A stretch of DNA of 64,000 bases from CATQHL01 sp965204655 (GCA_965204655.1 OZ241998.1:2046001-2110000), one strand, 5' to 3'; numbered from the stretch's first letter, positions 50,667 to 59,599 are shown. A program made the numbers and translations. Notes: generated by a model not told the origin, from the letters alone.

Positions 50667-52178
50667 GTGAATCTCCCAGGGGCGCTGTCGGTCATAGGAC
50701 GCATTCTCGTGCTGCTGGGCTCCGTCTTGGTGCTTTTTGTCGCTTACCAACTATGGGGGACGGGGCTGTTGCAGGCTCGGTCGCAGAACGTCCTCTCCAG
50801 CGACTTCGCCGAGCGCCTTGAAGCGGTTGCCGCTGCTGCCGATCCGTCTTGGTCGGGGGAGTTCCCCTTCGTCGGCGCGGCGCCATCATCTGTCGCTGAG
50901 GATGACGCCGCTCCCGACTTCACCGCCGAGTTGAAGGCGGACGCGGACGCCCCCGCGGCAGTTGCTCCAGAGACGCCCGAGACCCTTAACTCGAATAACG
51001 ACTCGGAGACCATCCCCGCCGAGCGCTTGAATCTCTCTGAAGCGCCAGAAGACCCTGTTGTGGTGAAGTCTCTTGCTCAGCTAGCGGCCTCCCGTTCCAC
51101 CGTCACGCATATGACTCCGGAGGTGGAGGGTCACCTGGAGATGCTCTACCCCCCCGACGGCCAAGCCTTGGCGCGCATCGTCATCCCGAGGATCGAAGTG
51201 GACGAGGTGGTGGTTGCGGGCGTGGGGGTGGACGCCCTCCGCCGAGGCCCTGGCCATTACGGCTTCACTCCGCTGCCAGGTCAACCGGGCAACGCCGGTA
51301 TCGCCGGCCACCGCACCACCTACGGCGCTCCCTTCGGGCGCATCGACGAGTTGAATGTGGGCGACTTCATACACGTACAGACGCTCCAGGGGTCGTTCAC
51401 CTACCGGGTCATCCCTCCGGTGGTCTCGGAGATTTTGGAATTTGAAGTCGGGCATCGGATAGTCCTCCCGCACGAAGTGGGGGTATTAGAGGACTATTCC
51501 GACAATCGGCTCACTCTTACCTCCTGCCACCCCAAGTACAGCTCTTCAAGGCGCATAGTCGTTCAGGCCGTCCTGCAAGGCGACCCCGTGGTGCGCCTGC
51601 CCCGCCCCGGGGCAGAACCGGAACCCGAGCCGCTGAGAGCATTGGCCGACGAGCCGCCCGCTGCGCCCGCCCCCGCCGCCGACACGAGCGTCGATTCCGA
51701 CGGCAGAGAGGAGGCCCCCGAGGCGGTCAGTTCCTCCGGCGGCTCTTCGAATGCCGGATCTTCTGCCACCGACTCGGCAGCGTCTTCGAATGCCAGCTCT
51801 TCTGCTGCCGACTCGGCAGCGTCTGCCGATGCCGGCTCCCCAAACGTAGATGAGGTTTCCAGGGACTCGGCAGCCGCTTCCGCTGCTGAAACCCTTCCCG
51901 GTGCTTCGCCGACGGCTGCATCAACCAACAGAGGGAGCACCGCCCGCGCCGCCGAATCTCAAATCCCCGACGGCTTCGGCGCCGGACTCGACGGCGATCC
52001 GAGAGCGGTCGCTCCGGCTGTCCTCTGGGGGTTGGCTGCTGCCGCCGTCTGGGTCGCCGGGACGATCTGGAGCCGACGCTGGCGCAGACTTCCAACCTGG
52101 AGCGTCACGATCGTTCTGTTTCTGCTGGTACTCTTCGCCGCCTTCACCCATGTTGACCGGGCGCTGCCTTCCTTCTGA
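50667..52178 (+). CDS. class E sortase with long repeated linker and C-terminal membrane segments
   Basis: Sortases join secreted proteins to the cell wall. GTG 50667 gives 503 residues starting with a membrane anchor (GRILVLLGSVLVLFVAYQLW). A Ala/Glu-rich spacer leads to the sortase domain (about 165-325): LARIVIPRIEVDEVVVAGVG, the catalytic His in GNAGIAGHRTTYGAPF, and the catalytic Cys in RLTLTSCHPKYSSSRRIVVQ with the Arg in the same segment. A Ser/Ala-rich linker includes a 13-residue unit (SSNAGSSATDSAA) repeated about 2.5 times (39-bp DNA repeat, 51744-51840). Two further hydrophobic segments follow near the C-terminus. No LPxTG- or LAxTG-type substrate is encoded in the window. Confidence 0.9.
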   Translation: MNLPGALSVIGRILVLLGSVLVLFVAYQLWGTGLLQARSQNVLSSDFAERLEAVAAAADPSWSGEFPFVGAAPSSVAEDDAAPDFTAELKADADAPAAVAPETPETLNSNNDSETIPAERLNLSEAPEDPVVVKSLAQLAASRSTVTHMTPEVEGHLEMLYPPDGQALARIVIPRIEVDEVVVAGVGVDALRRGPGHYGFTPLPGQPGNAGIAGHRTTYGAPFGRIDELNVGDFIHVQTLQGSFTYRVIPPVVSEILEFEVGHRIVLPHEVGVLEDYSDNRLTLTSCHPKYSSSRRIVVQAVLQGDPVVRLPRPGAEPEPEPLRALADEPPAAPAPAADTSVDSDGREEAPEAVSSSGGSSNAGSSATDSAASSNASSSAADSAASADAGSPNVDEVSRDSAAASAAETLPGASPTAASTNRGSTARAAESQIPDGFGAGLDGDPRAVAPAVLWGLAAAAVWVAGTIWSRRWRRLPTWSVTIVLFLLVLFAAFTHVDRALPSF

Positions 52179-52842
52179 CGGCCCGACTCCGCCAGCGACC
52201 GCAGGACCTTTGGGCAGGGCGCTCCTCCGACGGAGTGGCGCGGCTGAGATTGTGCTCTTACGGGTGCTCCTCCTGGCGTCCGTCCTGGTGCTCCTCGGGG
52301 CATCCTGTGCTTCAAGGGAGGACTCTTCGGCAGATCAAGCGGCGCCGCCGGTGAGAATTCTGGCGCCGGAGCAGGACGAAAGCACCCGAGGGACGGAAGC
52401 CTCCGGCGTTCGCATCGTGGGTGGCGACTATCCCTTGGAGGGCCGCATCCTGAACGACCCCTCGGATCTTTCCGTCGGCGATTGCTTTAACGAATACATC
52501 GTCTATTTCACCGAAGTCGAGCCTCAGGAACTCATCACTCTCGTGGACTGCTCCGTAGCACACGACGCAGAGGTCTACCACCAGTTGGTTCACCCCGCAG
52601 ATGCGGAAGCTCCCTATCCGAGCAGCGAAGAACTAGACGAGTGGGCGGAGCGTCGGTGTTATGAAAAATTCGCAAACTTCGTAGGAGAGGAATACGAGTT
52701 GTCGCAACTGGGCATCGGCTTCAGACCACCCACCGACGAGACGTGGTCAGACCCCCTAAGGCCTCATAGGGAGGTCATGTGTTATGTGAATGCCTGGGAG
52801 GGTGGGCGCGTGATGGGCTCGGCGCGGGGGAGTGGGATCTAA
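52150..52842 (+). CDS. Septum_form-type putative lipoprotein
   Basis: A protein of about 230 residues with a hydrophobic segment (VLLRVLLLASVLVLLGASCA) ending in a possible lipobox, then an actinobacterial septum-formation (Septum_form) domain. DLSVGDCFNEYIVYF opens the domain, followed by LITLVDCSVAHDAEVYHQL, RRCYEKFANFVGEEYELSQL, and DPLRPHREVMCYV with the paired cysteines. ATG 52150 overlaps the sortase end by 29 bp; GTG 52252 would give a shorter, more typical lipoprotein start. A role at the envelope is inferred; the cysteines probably form disulfides. It ends overlapping the convergent glycosidase. Confidence 0.8.
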   Translation: MLTGRCLPSDGPTPPATAGPLGRALLRRSGAAEIVLLRVLLLASVLVLLGASCASREDSSADQAAPPVRILAPEQDESTRGTEASGVRIVGGDYPLEGRILNDPSDLSVGDCFNEYIVYFTEVEPQELITLVDCSVAHDAEVYHQLVHPADAEAPYPSSEELDEWAERRCYEKFANFVGEEYELSQLGIGFRPPTDETWSDPLRPHREVMCYVNAWEGGRVMGSARGSGI

Positions 52843-53981
52843 AACAGAATCGCCAGTCCCGCCCAACTCTGCGGGACAGCGCCCACAGCCGCAGCGTTGT
52901 CGCAGTCCCAACTCTCGGCCAACCCCGACGCTTCGGAGCCCGCTCGTGAGGCGCTGGCCGCGGAAGCGGCCTGTGTGTCCAACCCTCCGCGGCGCATTCC
53001 CAGCCAAAGCAGGTAGTTCAACTGCGGCCAGGAGGCCCCTCTCCAATAGGTGCCCGAGTCGTAGGCTGCTTCGGCTCGATGGACGCCCGCCATGCCGAAC
53101 TCTCCGCCGAACCCTTCCGCCGAGAGCAACTCCGAGGCGGCGGCGGTCAGGCGGCTCTCCTCGGACTCCACGAGGATCGCCAGCATGCCGTATGCGGTGC
53201 GGATGAGTCCGGAGCCGCCTTCTGCTCCTCCGGCGTCGGCATAGCAGCCGCTTTCGGCGCACCAGCGCCCGCGGACGGCGTCGGCTAGGCGGTGTGCGGG
53301 CGCTGTTTCTAGAGCGTCGGTGGCTTCGGCCAGTTCTAGGGCGTTGAACGCTGTCAGGGCAGAAAAGCCGACCGACGCCGCCCGGAACTCCCGATTACGA
53401 AGCGGAGCGCCGTTGGAGTCCCGCTCGATTCTGGTCATAAGTTCCTGCTTGCGCTTCGCCCAGAGCGACGGCTCAAAGCCGCCGCGGCAGTAGTCGTCCC
53501 AGCGGGGGTCGTCGTCTGCCCCCGACTCCCAGGGGTGGCAGATCTCCAACAACCCCGAGGCTTCATCCCGCTGACGGCGCTCCAACAAGAAACGCAGAGC
53601 GTCTGCTGCCTGAGCGATGAGTCGCTCCGGAACGTGCACCCCTCGGCGGCAGAGTTCCGCCACTGCGTGGCCGTACATGGGGGGGCCGGTCAGGGAGGAT
53701 GCGCCTCGGCGCCCCCAGAGGTCTTCGTGGCGGCGCGGTTGCTTTTGGTAGCGCATGTGCGGGACGCACCCCGAGGCGTCGGCTGCGACGAACGCCTGCG
53801 TGAGTTCATCTACCCCGCGGTCGTCGCCCAGTTCTGCCCAGATGAGGGCATGGAAACAGGAGTCCCAGAGCCACTGCCAGGGGTAGCGCTCAGGATTCGG
53901 TGCGGTGTAACCGCTCCCCGGGGGTATGTCCACCCAGTGGAGCCGCATCATGTCGTGGACTCGCCTGCGGAATTCGCTCAA
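52839..53981 (-). CDS. GH63-type glycoside hydrolase (mannosyl-/glucosylglycerate hydrolase-like)
   Basis: A 380-residue (alpha/alpha)6-barrel glycosidase. Characteristic segments are ERYPWQWLWDSCFHALIWAE, CVPHMRYQ, LLEICHPWESGADDDPRWDD, where the general acid Asp is expected, and AYDSGTYWRGASWPQLNYLL. These match the mannosylglycerate/glucosylglycerate hydrolase branch of GH63 better than trehalases. Substrate choice is inference. No signal peptide is seen, so it is probably cytoplasmic. The start is TTG 53981, overlapping the stop of a 29-codon upstream ORF that has the good ribosome site. It is divergent from a GT4 glycosyltransferase. Confidence 0.82.
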   Translation of the reverse strand: MSEFRRRVHDMMRLHWVDIPPGSGYTAPNPERYPWQWLWDSCFHALIWAELGDDRGVDELTQAFVAADASGCVPHMRYQKQPRRHEDLWGRRGASSLTGPPMYGHAVAELCRRGVHVPERLIAQAADALRFLLERRQRDEASGLLEICHPWESGADDDPRWDDYCRGGFEPSLWAKRKQELMTRIERDSNGAPLRNREFRAASVGFSALTAFNALELAEATDALETAPAHRLADAVRGRWCAESGCYADAGGAEGGSGLIRTAYGMLAILVESEESRLTAAASELLSAEGFGGEFGMAGVHRAEAAYDSGTYWRGASWPQLNYLLWLGMRRGGLDTQAASAASASRAGSEASGLAESWDCDNAAAVGAVPQSWAGLAILF

Positions 53982-54067
53982 CTCTGCGCTCCGGCGCGCT
54001 GCGTCTTGGGCGGCATCTCGGCGCGCTGCGCTCGGTTGGGCGGCGGGGCGGCGGTTTGTTTTGTCAT
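53978..54067 (-). CDS. 29-codon ORF overlapping the GH63 start
   Basis: GAAGGGG precedes the ATG at 54067 by about five bases. The frame encodes MTKQTAAPPPNRAQRAEMPP and nine more residues and stops at TGA, which overlaps the TTG start of the glycosidase (TTGA). It may be a coupled leader peptide. Alternatively it is the true N-terminus of the glycosidase separated by a frameshift, since the glycosidase frame is itself open upstream (Ala/Gln/Arg-rich) without a start codon. Confidence 0.4.
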   Translation of the reverse strand: MTKQTAAPPPNRAQRAEMPPKTQRAGAQS

Positions 54068-54178
54068 GAAATCCCCTTCAAACGTCCAGGCTCCCCTTTC
54101 GGCGCTCGTCTTGTGCTCTGCGACGGCGCGTCTGGCCATATCTCATTACCCGATCTCGGCGGCCGGTAGCGTCATCTC

Positions 54179-55342
54179 GTGCCTACTTGCGCCATCGCAT
54201 CTTTCCGTCTGGGCGGGCTCGACGGTGTCTCGGTGGTCGCCCGGCGCTGGGGGAGCATCCTGGAAAGACAAGGGTGGCGTGTCGTGACGGTCGCGGGTGA
54301 AGACGGCGCCGACCGCGTCGTCGGCGGTCTGGGCTTGGATCCGTCTCAATTTCCGTCTCAATTTCCTCCGTTGGCAGGGTCTGCTTCGGATAGGGCTAGG
54401 GCGCTTGAGGGCGCTCAGGCCGGCTCAAGCGCTCAGGCGCCGAGTCCAACCGACGCAGGATGGGACTCCGAACGCCAAGCACTGCTAGCTGAGCGCTTTG
54501 AAGCGGCTGTCTCCGACGCCGATCTGGTAGTGGCGGCGAACCTTTGCAGCCTTCCCTTGAACCTGACCGCTTCGGCCGCCGTCGCTCGGGTTCTGGCCGG
54601 GCGCAGAGCCATTCTGCATCATCACGATCTTCCTTGGCAGAGGCAGCGGTTCGCTCACATCACCGAACTGCCCCCCCTTGACGATGCCTGGAAGCACGTT
54701 GTGGTGAGTGAACTCACGGCAAAACAGATGGCTCAGCGAGGCATTGAGGCGAGAGTTGTCTATAACCCCTTTGAAACCCGCCCGCCCGCCGGGGACCGCG
54801 ACCAGATGCGCCGCCGACTCGGCGTCGAGCCCGATGAACTGCTGGCCGTCCATCCGGTGCGCGCCATAGCCCGCAAGAACATCCCCGCAGCGTTGAAGGT
54901 CTGCGAAGCCCTGGGCGCCTCCTACTGGCTGACCGGGCCGGCCGAGGAGGGCTACGACGGGGAACTTGAGGCCGTTCTGGCCAGCGCCGCCTGTCGCGTG
55001 CTGCGCCTCCCCGCCGCCGATCTGGCAGATCTCTACGCCGCCGCCGATCTGGTGGTCTTCACTTCCACCTGGGAAGGCTTCGGCAACCCGCCCGTGGAGG
55101 CCGCCGTCTGGAGGCGCCCTGCTGTGGTCGACGGCTACCCGGTCGCCTCCGAACTGCGCGCCCTGGGATTTGAGTGGTTCACTCCCGGCGACATTGCACT
55201 CCTCCGCCGCCTCCTGTCTGAGCGAGACAGCAGCGAACTGAAGGGGCTTCTCGCCCGCAACCGCGCCGCAGCGGAAAGACACCTCTCTATGGAGGTAATC
55301 GGCAGACAGATCGCCGACCTGCTGGCCGAGATGGGCTTTTGA
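54179..55342 (+). CDS. glycosyltransferase family 4 protein
   Basis: A 387-residue GT-B fold retaining glycosyltransferase. The N-terminal domain starts PTCAIASFRLGGLDGVSVVA (typical Gly-rich acceptor loop) and has an insert around residues 55-105. HHHDLPWQRQRF follows, then VVYNPFE. The donor-side domain has AVHPVRAIARKNIPAALKVC and the C-terminal EX7E-like segment VFTSTWEGFGNPPVEAAVWR. The start is GTG 54179. It may make the sugar compound exported or used by the neighbours; mannosyl- or glucosyl-glycerate metabolism with the divergent GH63 enzyme is only a possibility. Two ABC exporters follow 39 bp downstream. Confidence 0.85.
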   Translation: MPTCAIASFRLGGLDGVSVVARRWGSILERQGWRVVTVAGEDGADRVVGGLGLDPSQFPSQFPPLAGSASDRARALEGAQAGSSAQAPSPTDAGWDSERQALLAERFEAAVSDADLVVAANLCSLPLNLTASAAVARVLAGRRAILHHHDLPWQRQRFAHITELPPLDDAWKHVVVSELTAKQMAQRGIEARVVYNPFETRPPAGDRDQMRRRLGVEPDELLAVHPVRAIARKNIPAALKVCEALGASYWLTGPAEEGYDGELEAVLASAACRVLRLPAADLADLYAAADLVVFTSTWEGFGNPPVEAAVWRRPAVVDGYPVASELRALGFEWFTPGDIALLRRLLSERDSSELKGLLARNRAAAERHLSMEVIGRQIADLLAEMGF

Positions 55343-55381
55343 GATCAGGGCAAGTCTCACCCCTAGCCTAGACTTGCGCTC

Positions 55382-56389
55382 ATGAAGATCGTGGAGTGCC
55401 GAGGCGTGGTCAAACGGTTCGGTGCTACGACTGCCCTGGTCGGCATGGACGCCGACTTCCATTCTGGGATCACCGGGCTGCTGGGGGCGAACGGCGCCGG
55501 GAAGACCACCCTGATCACGCTTATGCTCGGGTTGCGCCAAGCCGACGGTGGCAGGCTCTCTGTGTTGGGCGACGACCCCGCTAGAGCAGGGCTTGAAGTG
55601 CGTCAGCGCCTGGGCTTTGCACCTGAGCAGCGGCTCTTGCCCCCCGACATGACCGCCTTCGACCTCGTCGCTCACATGGCCGCTATGCACGGACTGCCCA
55701 TCCGTCAGGCGACTCAGCGCGCCAGCGACACTCTTTGGGAGGTCGGCCTGGGAGAGGAACGTTTCAGGCCGACCGGCGAGATGTCCACCGGTCAGCTGCA
55801 GCGCGTGAAGCTGGCTCAGGCCACCGCCCACCACCCCGAACTGCTCATCCTTGACGAGCCGACCGACGGTCTTGATCCCGTGCAGCGGATCGACATGCTG
55901 GAGGTCATCAAGCGCCTCTCTGACGAGCACGGCATCAATATTCTGGTGAGTTCGCATCATCTTGCGGAGGTTCAGAGGATCTGTCGCAGCGTGGTGATCC
56001 TCAACGAGGGTCAAGTGGTTCGTTCAGGGATGGTTGATGAACTGCTCAAGTCGTCGGGGCACTACCTGGTGGAGGTGAACGCCGGAGCGGAGGAACTGGC
56101 GTCTTTGCTCAGAGGTTCGGGTTTTTCGGCCGACGTAAGCCCGGGCGGAACGATGGTGCGGGTTTCGCTGTTCCGATCTGGGGAGGAAGAACATTCTCCT
56201 GCCGAGGAGGAAGCTGTGCAGCGCCGCTGCGTTGACAGCATTCGAGACGCCTTGGTCTCCCTGGAGCTGGAACTCATGTCGATGATGCCCGAGGAACTCT
56301 CGCTTGAACAGATATTTGAAGAGGACTACAGGCAGACCGACCCCGCTAGGGCGAGAGTCGGCGACCCCATCACGGGTGCAGCGAGTTAA
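55382..56389 (+). CDS. ABC-2 exporter ATPase 1
   Basis: A 335-residue ATPase of the drug/lipid exporter (NatA/CcmA-like) group. Walker A is GLLGANGAGKTTLITLMLGL, with Q-loop in GFAPEQRLLPPDM, signature MSTGQLQRVKLAQATAH, Walker B ELLILDEPTDGLDPVQ and switch His ILVSSHHLAEV. The extra C-terminal domain (about residues 215-335) is typical of this group. It is followed after 9 nt by a six-helix permease, so the pair forms one transporter. The substrate is unknown. Confidence 0.92.
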   Translation: MKIVECRGVVKRFGATTALVGMDADFHSGITGLLGANGAGKTTLITLMLGLRQADGGRLSVLGDDPARAGLEVRQRLGFAPEQRLLPPDMTAFDLVAHMAAMHGLPIRQATQRASDTLWEVGLGEERFRPTGEMSTGQLQRVKLAQATAHHPELLILDEPTDGLDPVQRIDMLEVIKRLSDEHGINILVSSHHLAEVQRICRSVVILNEGQVVRSGMVDELLKSSGHYLVEVNAGAEELASLLRGSGFSADVSPGGTMVRVSLFRSGEEEHSPAEEEAVQRRCVDSIRDALVSLELELMSMMPEELSLEQIFEEDYRQTDPARARVGDPITGAAS

Positions 56390-56398
56390 GGGGCGGCA

Positions 56399-57301
56399 GT
56401 GACCATCCACTCTCCCGAGTCGGAAACTCAAATCTACGGGCAGGGTTTCCGTTCCTACACCGGGCCTCGCCGGGCTCCTTCGCGAGCCGTGTGGACTCTC
56501 TGGATTTACACGTGCGGACGCGTGCTGGGCCGCAGGCGCAAGTTCCGTCACAAACTCGTGCCGATCCTCGCAGCGCTGTTCGTCTGGGCTGCGGCGGCCA
56601 TTTTTGTCATCATTAACTGGTTTAGCAATCTCCTCGACGAATATAAGTTCGTTTTCACCGAGGTGAGGTGGTTTTATCAAGTAGGGGTTTGGGGCATTTT
56701 TTTCCTGGCGATAACGATCCCTGCGCGAATTCTTTCCCAGGATCGCAGCGGCGGGCTTTTCGCCCTTTACATGATTTCCCCCATCACCAGACTCCGTTAC
56801 ACCTCCGCCCAGAGTTCGGCCATCCTAGCCGTCATGGTGCTTCTGTTTCTCCCTGCGCTGCTCTTTATGTTTCTGCTCTATTCGCTGCTCGGCAGCGGGG
56901 CTGGAAGCGGGATGGACTTTCTGGACTTCCTCTGGCGCGCCCCGGTGGGGTCGGTTGCGATCGCCTTGGTGCCTGCCGCAGTCGGAATGGCAGGGGGATG
57001 TTTGGTGAAGAAAGGGGGGGCGGGGAGTCTGATCAGCGTGATTTTCTTTTGGGTACCCTCCTCGGTGCTGGGCATATTGAATGAAGTCAGGGGCATAGCC
57101 GAGGAGTATTACCTCTTGAGCCCGTTTCACCTGACGTACGGAATGGGCAGGTACGTGTTCCAAAACGAGGGTGACAGCGAAGGAGTGGAAATCCTCGGGA
57201 ACGTCTCCTCTCACTGGGTCATACTGGCCAACCTGGCATGGGCAGCAGCGGGGTTCGCCTTCGTCTGGTGGAGCAGCCGTAAGTGGACGGAGAGCCGATG
57301 A
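56399..57301 (+). CDS. ABC-2 exporter permease 1
   Basis: A 300-residue membrane protein with an N-terminal cytoplasmic stretch of about 45 residues. About six transmembrane segments follow (for example LVPILAALFVWAAAAIFVII, AILAVMVLLFLPALLFMFLL, and WVILANLAWAAAGFAFVWW), with the ABC-2 type SQDRSGGLFALYMISPITRL loop between the second and third. The start is GTG 56399. Its last bases overlap the next ATPase start (ATGA). It partners the preceding ATPase. Confidence 0.87.
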   Translation: MTIHSPESETQIYGQGFRSYTGPRRAPSRAVWTLWIYTCGRVLGRRRKFRHKLVPILAALFVWAAAAIFVIINWFSNLLDEYKFVFTEVRWFYQVGVWGIFFLAITIPARILSQDRSGGLFALYMISPITRLRYTSAQSSAILAVMVLLFLPALLFMFLLYSLLGSGAGSGMDFLDFLWRAPVGSVAIALVPAAVGMAGGCLVKKGGAGSLISVIFFWVPSSVLGILNEVRGIAEEYYLLSPFHLTYGMGRYVFQNEGDSEGVEILGNVSSHWVILANLAWAAAGFAFVWWSSRKWTESR

Positions 57302-58239
57302 ACGCCGCCGCGGGAAACGCTCCGATGATCGAAGCCTTGAACGTTTCCAAGGAGTTCGGCGACCTCGTGGCGGTTTCCAACGTGACGTTCAAGATAGGGG
57401 CGGGCGTGACTGCGCTCCTAGGCCCCAACGGAGCTGGGAAATCAACCCTCCTCCGAATGCTCAGCGGCTTGGCTTCGCCTAGCTCGGGCGAGGTTCGCGT
57501 GCTGGGCAGAGATCTCCGAGGCGATGTGATGCTGCGCAGGCACGTAGGTCTGGTGCCCCAGCAGGAACAACTCTTTGAACACATGCGCCTCGGGGAGTTC
57601 GTTCGTTTAGCGGCAGACCTCTGTGGCCTAGCCGATTCGAGGACGGCGGCGGAGCGGGCCATCTCGCTGGTGGGTCTCGACCCGGGGGACAAGCGCCGGT
57701 TGAGCACCTACTCCAAAGGCATGCGCCAGCGCGCAAAGATAGCTCAGGCCATAGTCCATGAGCCGTCGATACTTTTTCTTGATGAACCCTTGACCGGCCT
57801 GGACCCGCTGCAGCGAAACCGACTCATAGACCTGTTCCACACGATCGCAGACGCCGGGCGTTGCGTGCTGGTGTCTAGCCATGTGCTAGAGGAAGTGCAG
57901 CGCATGGGGTCGAACGTGCTGATCATGGGAAACGGGCGGCTTCTGGCGGAAGGCGATTACAAAGCGATCCGCGATCTGATGAACGACCGCCCGCGTCGCT
58001 TCGGCGTCGCTGTGGAGAGCCCTAGGGAGTTTGCGGCCTCGCTGTTGTCCCGCGGGCTGATCGAATACGTTGAAGTCGGCCCCTCGGGAGCGCTGGAATT
58101 AGCCACTCAGCAGCCGCGTGACTTTTTCTCGCAGATAGCTCCTATCGCAAAGGAAAAGGGTGTCACGCTCTCCGAACTTCGCCCCCTCGACGCCGACCTG
58201 GAGTCGGTGTTCTTGTACCTGTTGGAGCGCAGCCGGTGA
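57298..58239 (+). CDS. ABC-2 exporter ATPase 2
   Basis: A 313-residue ATPase related to but distinct from the first. Walker A is ALLGPNGAGKSTLLRMLSGL, with GLVPQQEQLFEHM, signature STYSKGMRQRAKIAQAIVHE, Walker B SILFLDEPLTGLDPLQRN and switch His VLVSSHVLEEV. The C-terminal extension ends LESVFLYLLERSR, as in ABC-2 exporters where this region contacts the permease. ATG 57298 overlaps the previous stop, and the next permease overlaps its own stop (GTGA). Confidence 0.92.
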   Translation: MNAAAGNAPMIEALNVSKEFGDLVAVSNVTFKIGAGVTALLGPNGAGKSTLLRMLSGLASPSSGEVRVLGRDLRGDVMLRRHVGLVPQQEQLFEHMRLGEFVRLAADLCGLADSRTAAERAISLVGLDPGDKRRLSTYSKGMRQRAKIAQAIVHEPSILFLDEPLTGLDPLQRNRLIDLFHTIADAGRCVLVSSHVLEEVQRMGSNVLIMGNGRLLAEGDYKAIRDLMNDRPRRFGVAVESPREFAASLLSRGLIEYVEVGPSGALELATQQPRDFFSQIAPIAKEKGVTLSELRPLDADLESVFLYLLERSR

Positions 58240-58964
58240 GAACCGAGACGTCGATGATCCGCCGGATTTTTCCCGTCTACAGGTGTGTCCTAGGCAGCGT
58301 GCGGCGCGACAAGCCCAAGATGTGGGTGTTGGTGGCGGTCTTCTTGGCGATAGTCGGCATGATGGTCGGCTTCCGACTGGGATTATATGACTGGCAGGTC
58401 TCGGGCGCCCAGTCTTTTTACGTCATCTGCATGCAGCTCTTGCTGCCGTTTTGCGTCCTTCTGGTGGCGGCCAACGGTGCTTATTCAGAGATGCGCGACG
58501 AAGGGACTTTGGTCTATCTGTGGATGCGGCCCATTTCACCTGTGATTTCCGTTGCAGGAGGTTGGGCTGCGGTGATGGCGGCGGTTTTCATCGGGGTCGT
58601 GCTTCCCATAACGGTGGGAGGTTGGGTGTTGGACGAGCACTTGTTCATTCCCGCGCTAGTGGCTTTGGCCGCCTTTTCTTCCATTTTTCTAGCCTTGGGC
58701 ATGGTGCTCAAACGCCCGATGCTCCTAGGAATGTTCTACATCTACATCTGGGAAAATGTGATAGGCAACCTCAACCAGAGGTTGGGTCGCATGACCGTAC
58801 TTCACTACGTCAGAAGCATCTCCGCCAAGTCAGAAGACTTGGATTTTGCTACCTACACGGTGTTGGAGAAGTCCGTCGGGGTGTCGATCCTGGTGCCTTT
58901 ATTGGTTGCGCTCGTTTTCTACGCCTTGACGGTCTGGCTCTACAAGCGGGTGGAAGTCCCCTAG
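58236..58964 (+). CDS. ABC-2 exporter permease 2
   Basis: A 242-residue membrane protein with about six hydrophobic segments (WVLVAVFLAIVGMMVGFRL, LLLPFCVLLVAANGAYSEMR, MAAVFIGVVLPITVGGWVL, ILVPLLVALVFYALTVWLY). ANGAYSEMRDEGTLVYLWMR is the ABC-2 loop before the second pair of helices. The start is GTG 58236. It completes the second transporter of the GT4-ABC-ABC operon and is convergent with a DUF4190-like gene. Confidence 0.86.
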   Translation: MRTETSMIRRIFPVYRCVLGSVRRDKPKMWVLVAVFLAIVGMMVGFRLGLYDWQVSGAQSFYVICMQLLLPFCVLLVAANGAYSEMRDEGTLVYLWMRPISPVISVAGGWAAVMAAVFIGVVLPITVGGWVLDEHLFIPALVALAAFSSIFLALGMVLKRPMLLGMFYIYIWENVIGNLNQRLGRMTVLHYVRSISAKSEDLDFATYTVLEKSVGVSILVPLLVALVFYALTVWLYKRVEVP

Positions 58965-58973
58965 AAGCCCCTC

Positions 58974-59483
58974 CTAGAAGCCCCTCCAGGCCACCAACAC
59001 ACCGATAGACGACGTTTCAGCTTCACTGATAATTACTGCTGTACCTAGAAGAACAAAAAATACAATTATCAGGACCAGTGGGACCGGAGCAATGCAAAGT
59101 CCGGCTATAGCCAGCCCGCGATGCGGCCTGTTTTCCTTGTTCGCTTTGCTCAGACCTACGGCGGAAAACACGATTGCCAGAACCAACAGTAAGAAATTGA
59201 CGAACGGTATCCAGAAGAGGACTATTGAAACAAGGGAAAGCACGAATCCGGCTATGGCCAAGGGGTTCCCCTGCTGCGACGGCGCCAAATTCTGGTTGAA
59301 TGTTCTTTGAGCCATTTGAGCGCTGCTCCGATCTCTAGTCGGCTCCCAATCGCGGTAAGAACCGCCGGATTGTTGAGGGGGCGCCCAGTTTTCCACCCCT
59401 CCTGCAGAAGAACCTTGCGTCTGTCTGCCCCGGAACCCTTGGTCTCTTTCGCCTCGGTTGCGTTCGTGTTCCCCGTTGCTCAT
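58974..59483 (-). CDS. DUF4190-like small membrane protein
   Basis: A 169-residue protein with a hydrophilic Gln/Gly/Arg-rich N-terminal half (about residues 1-70) and two long hydrophobic segments (LAIAGFVLSLVSIVLFWIPF..., LAIAGLCIAPVPLVLIIVFF). The repeated LAIAGFVLSL / GLAIAGLCIA pattern with intervening AIVFSAVGLSKANKENRP is that of DUF4190-type proteins. The function is unknown; it is often annotated only as a membrane protein. Confidence 0.75.
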   Translation of the reverse strand: MSNGEHERNRGERDQGFRGRQTQGSSAGGVENWAPPQQSGGSYRDWEPTRDRSSAQMAQRTFNQNLAPSQQGNPLAIAGFVLSLVSIVLFWIPFVNFLLLVLAIVFSAVGLSKANKENRPHRGLAIAGLCIAPVPLVLIIVFFVLLGTAVIISEAETSSIGVLVAWRGF

Positions 59484-59599
59484 GCCGTGTCCTGTTTGTG
59501 TCTCGTCTTGTCCGTCCAGAGGCGGGCGTTCCGAAGGCGCTTAGCACCGTCAGATCTAGCCCTCAGTTCTAGCCGCCCGAAACTCCAGCCGCTGCCAGC

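Noticed and set aside
51850..52842. 330-codon version of the Septum_form protein
   Set aside because: The first 100 codons overlap the sortase linker and carry no domain; the signal-like segment starts after ATG 52150.
54485..56014. 509-codon open frame on the minus strand
   Set aside because: It is antisense to the GT4 and ABC ATPase genes, whose motifs are unambiguous; composition (His/Gln/Gly/Val-rich) is that of a high-G+C shadow frame.
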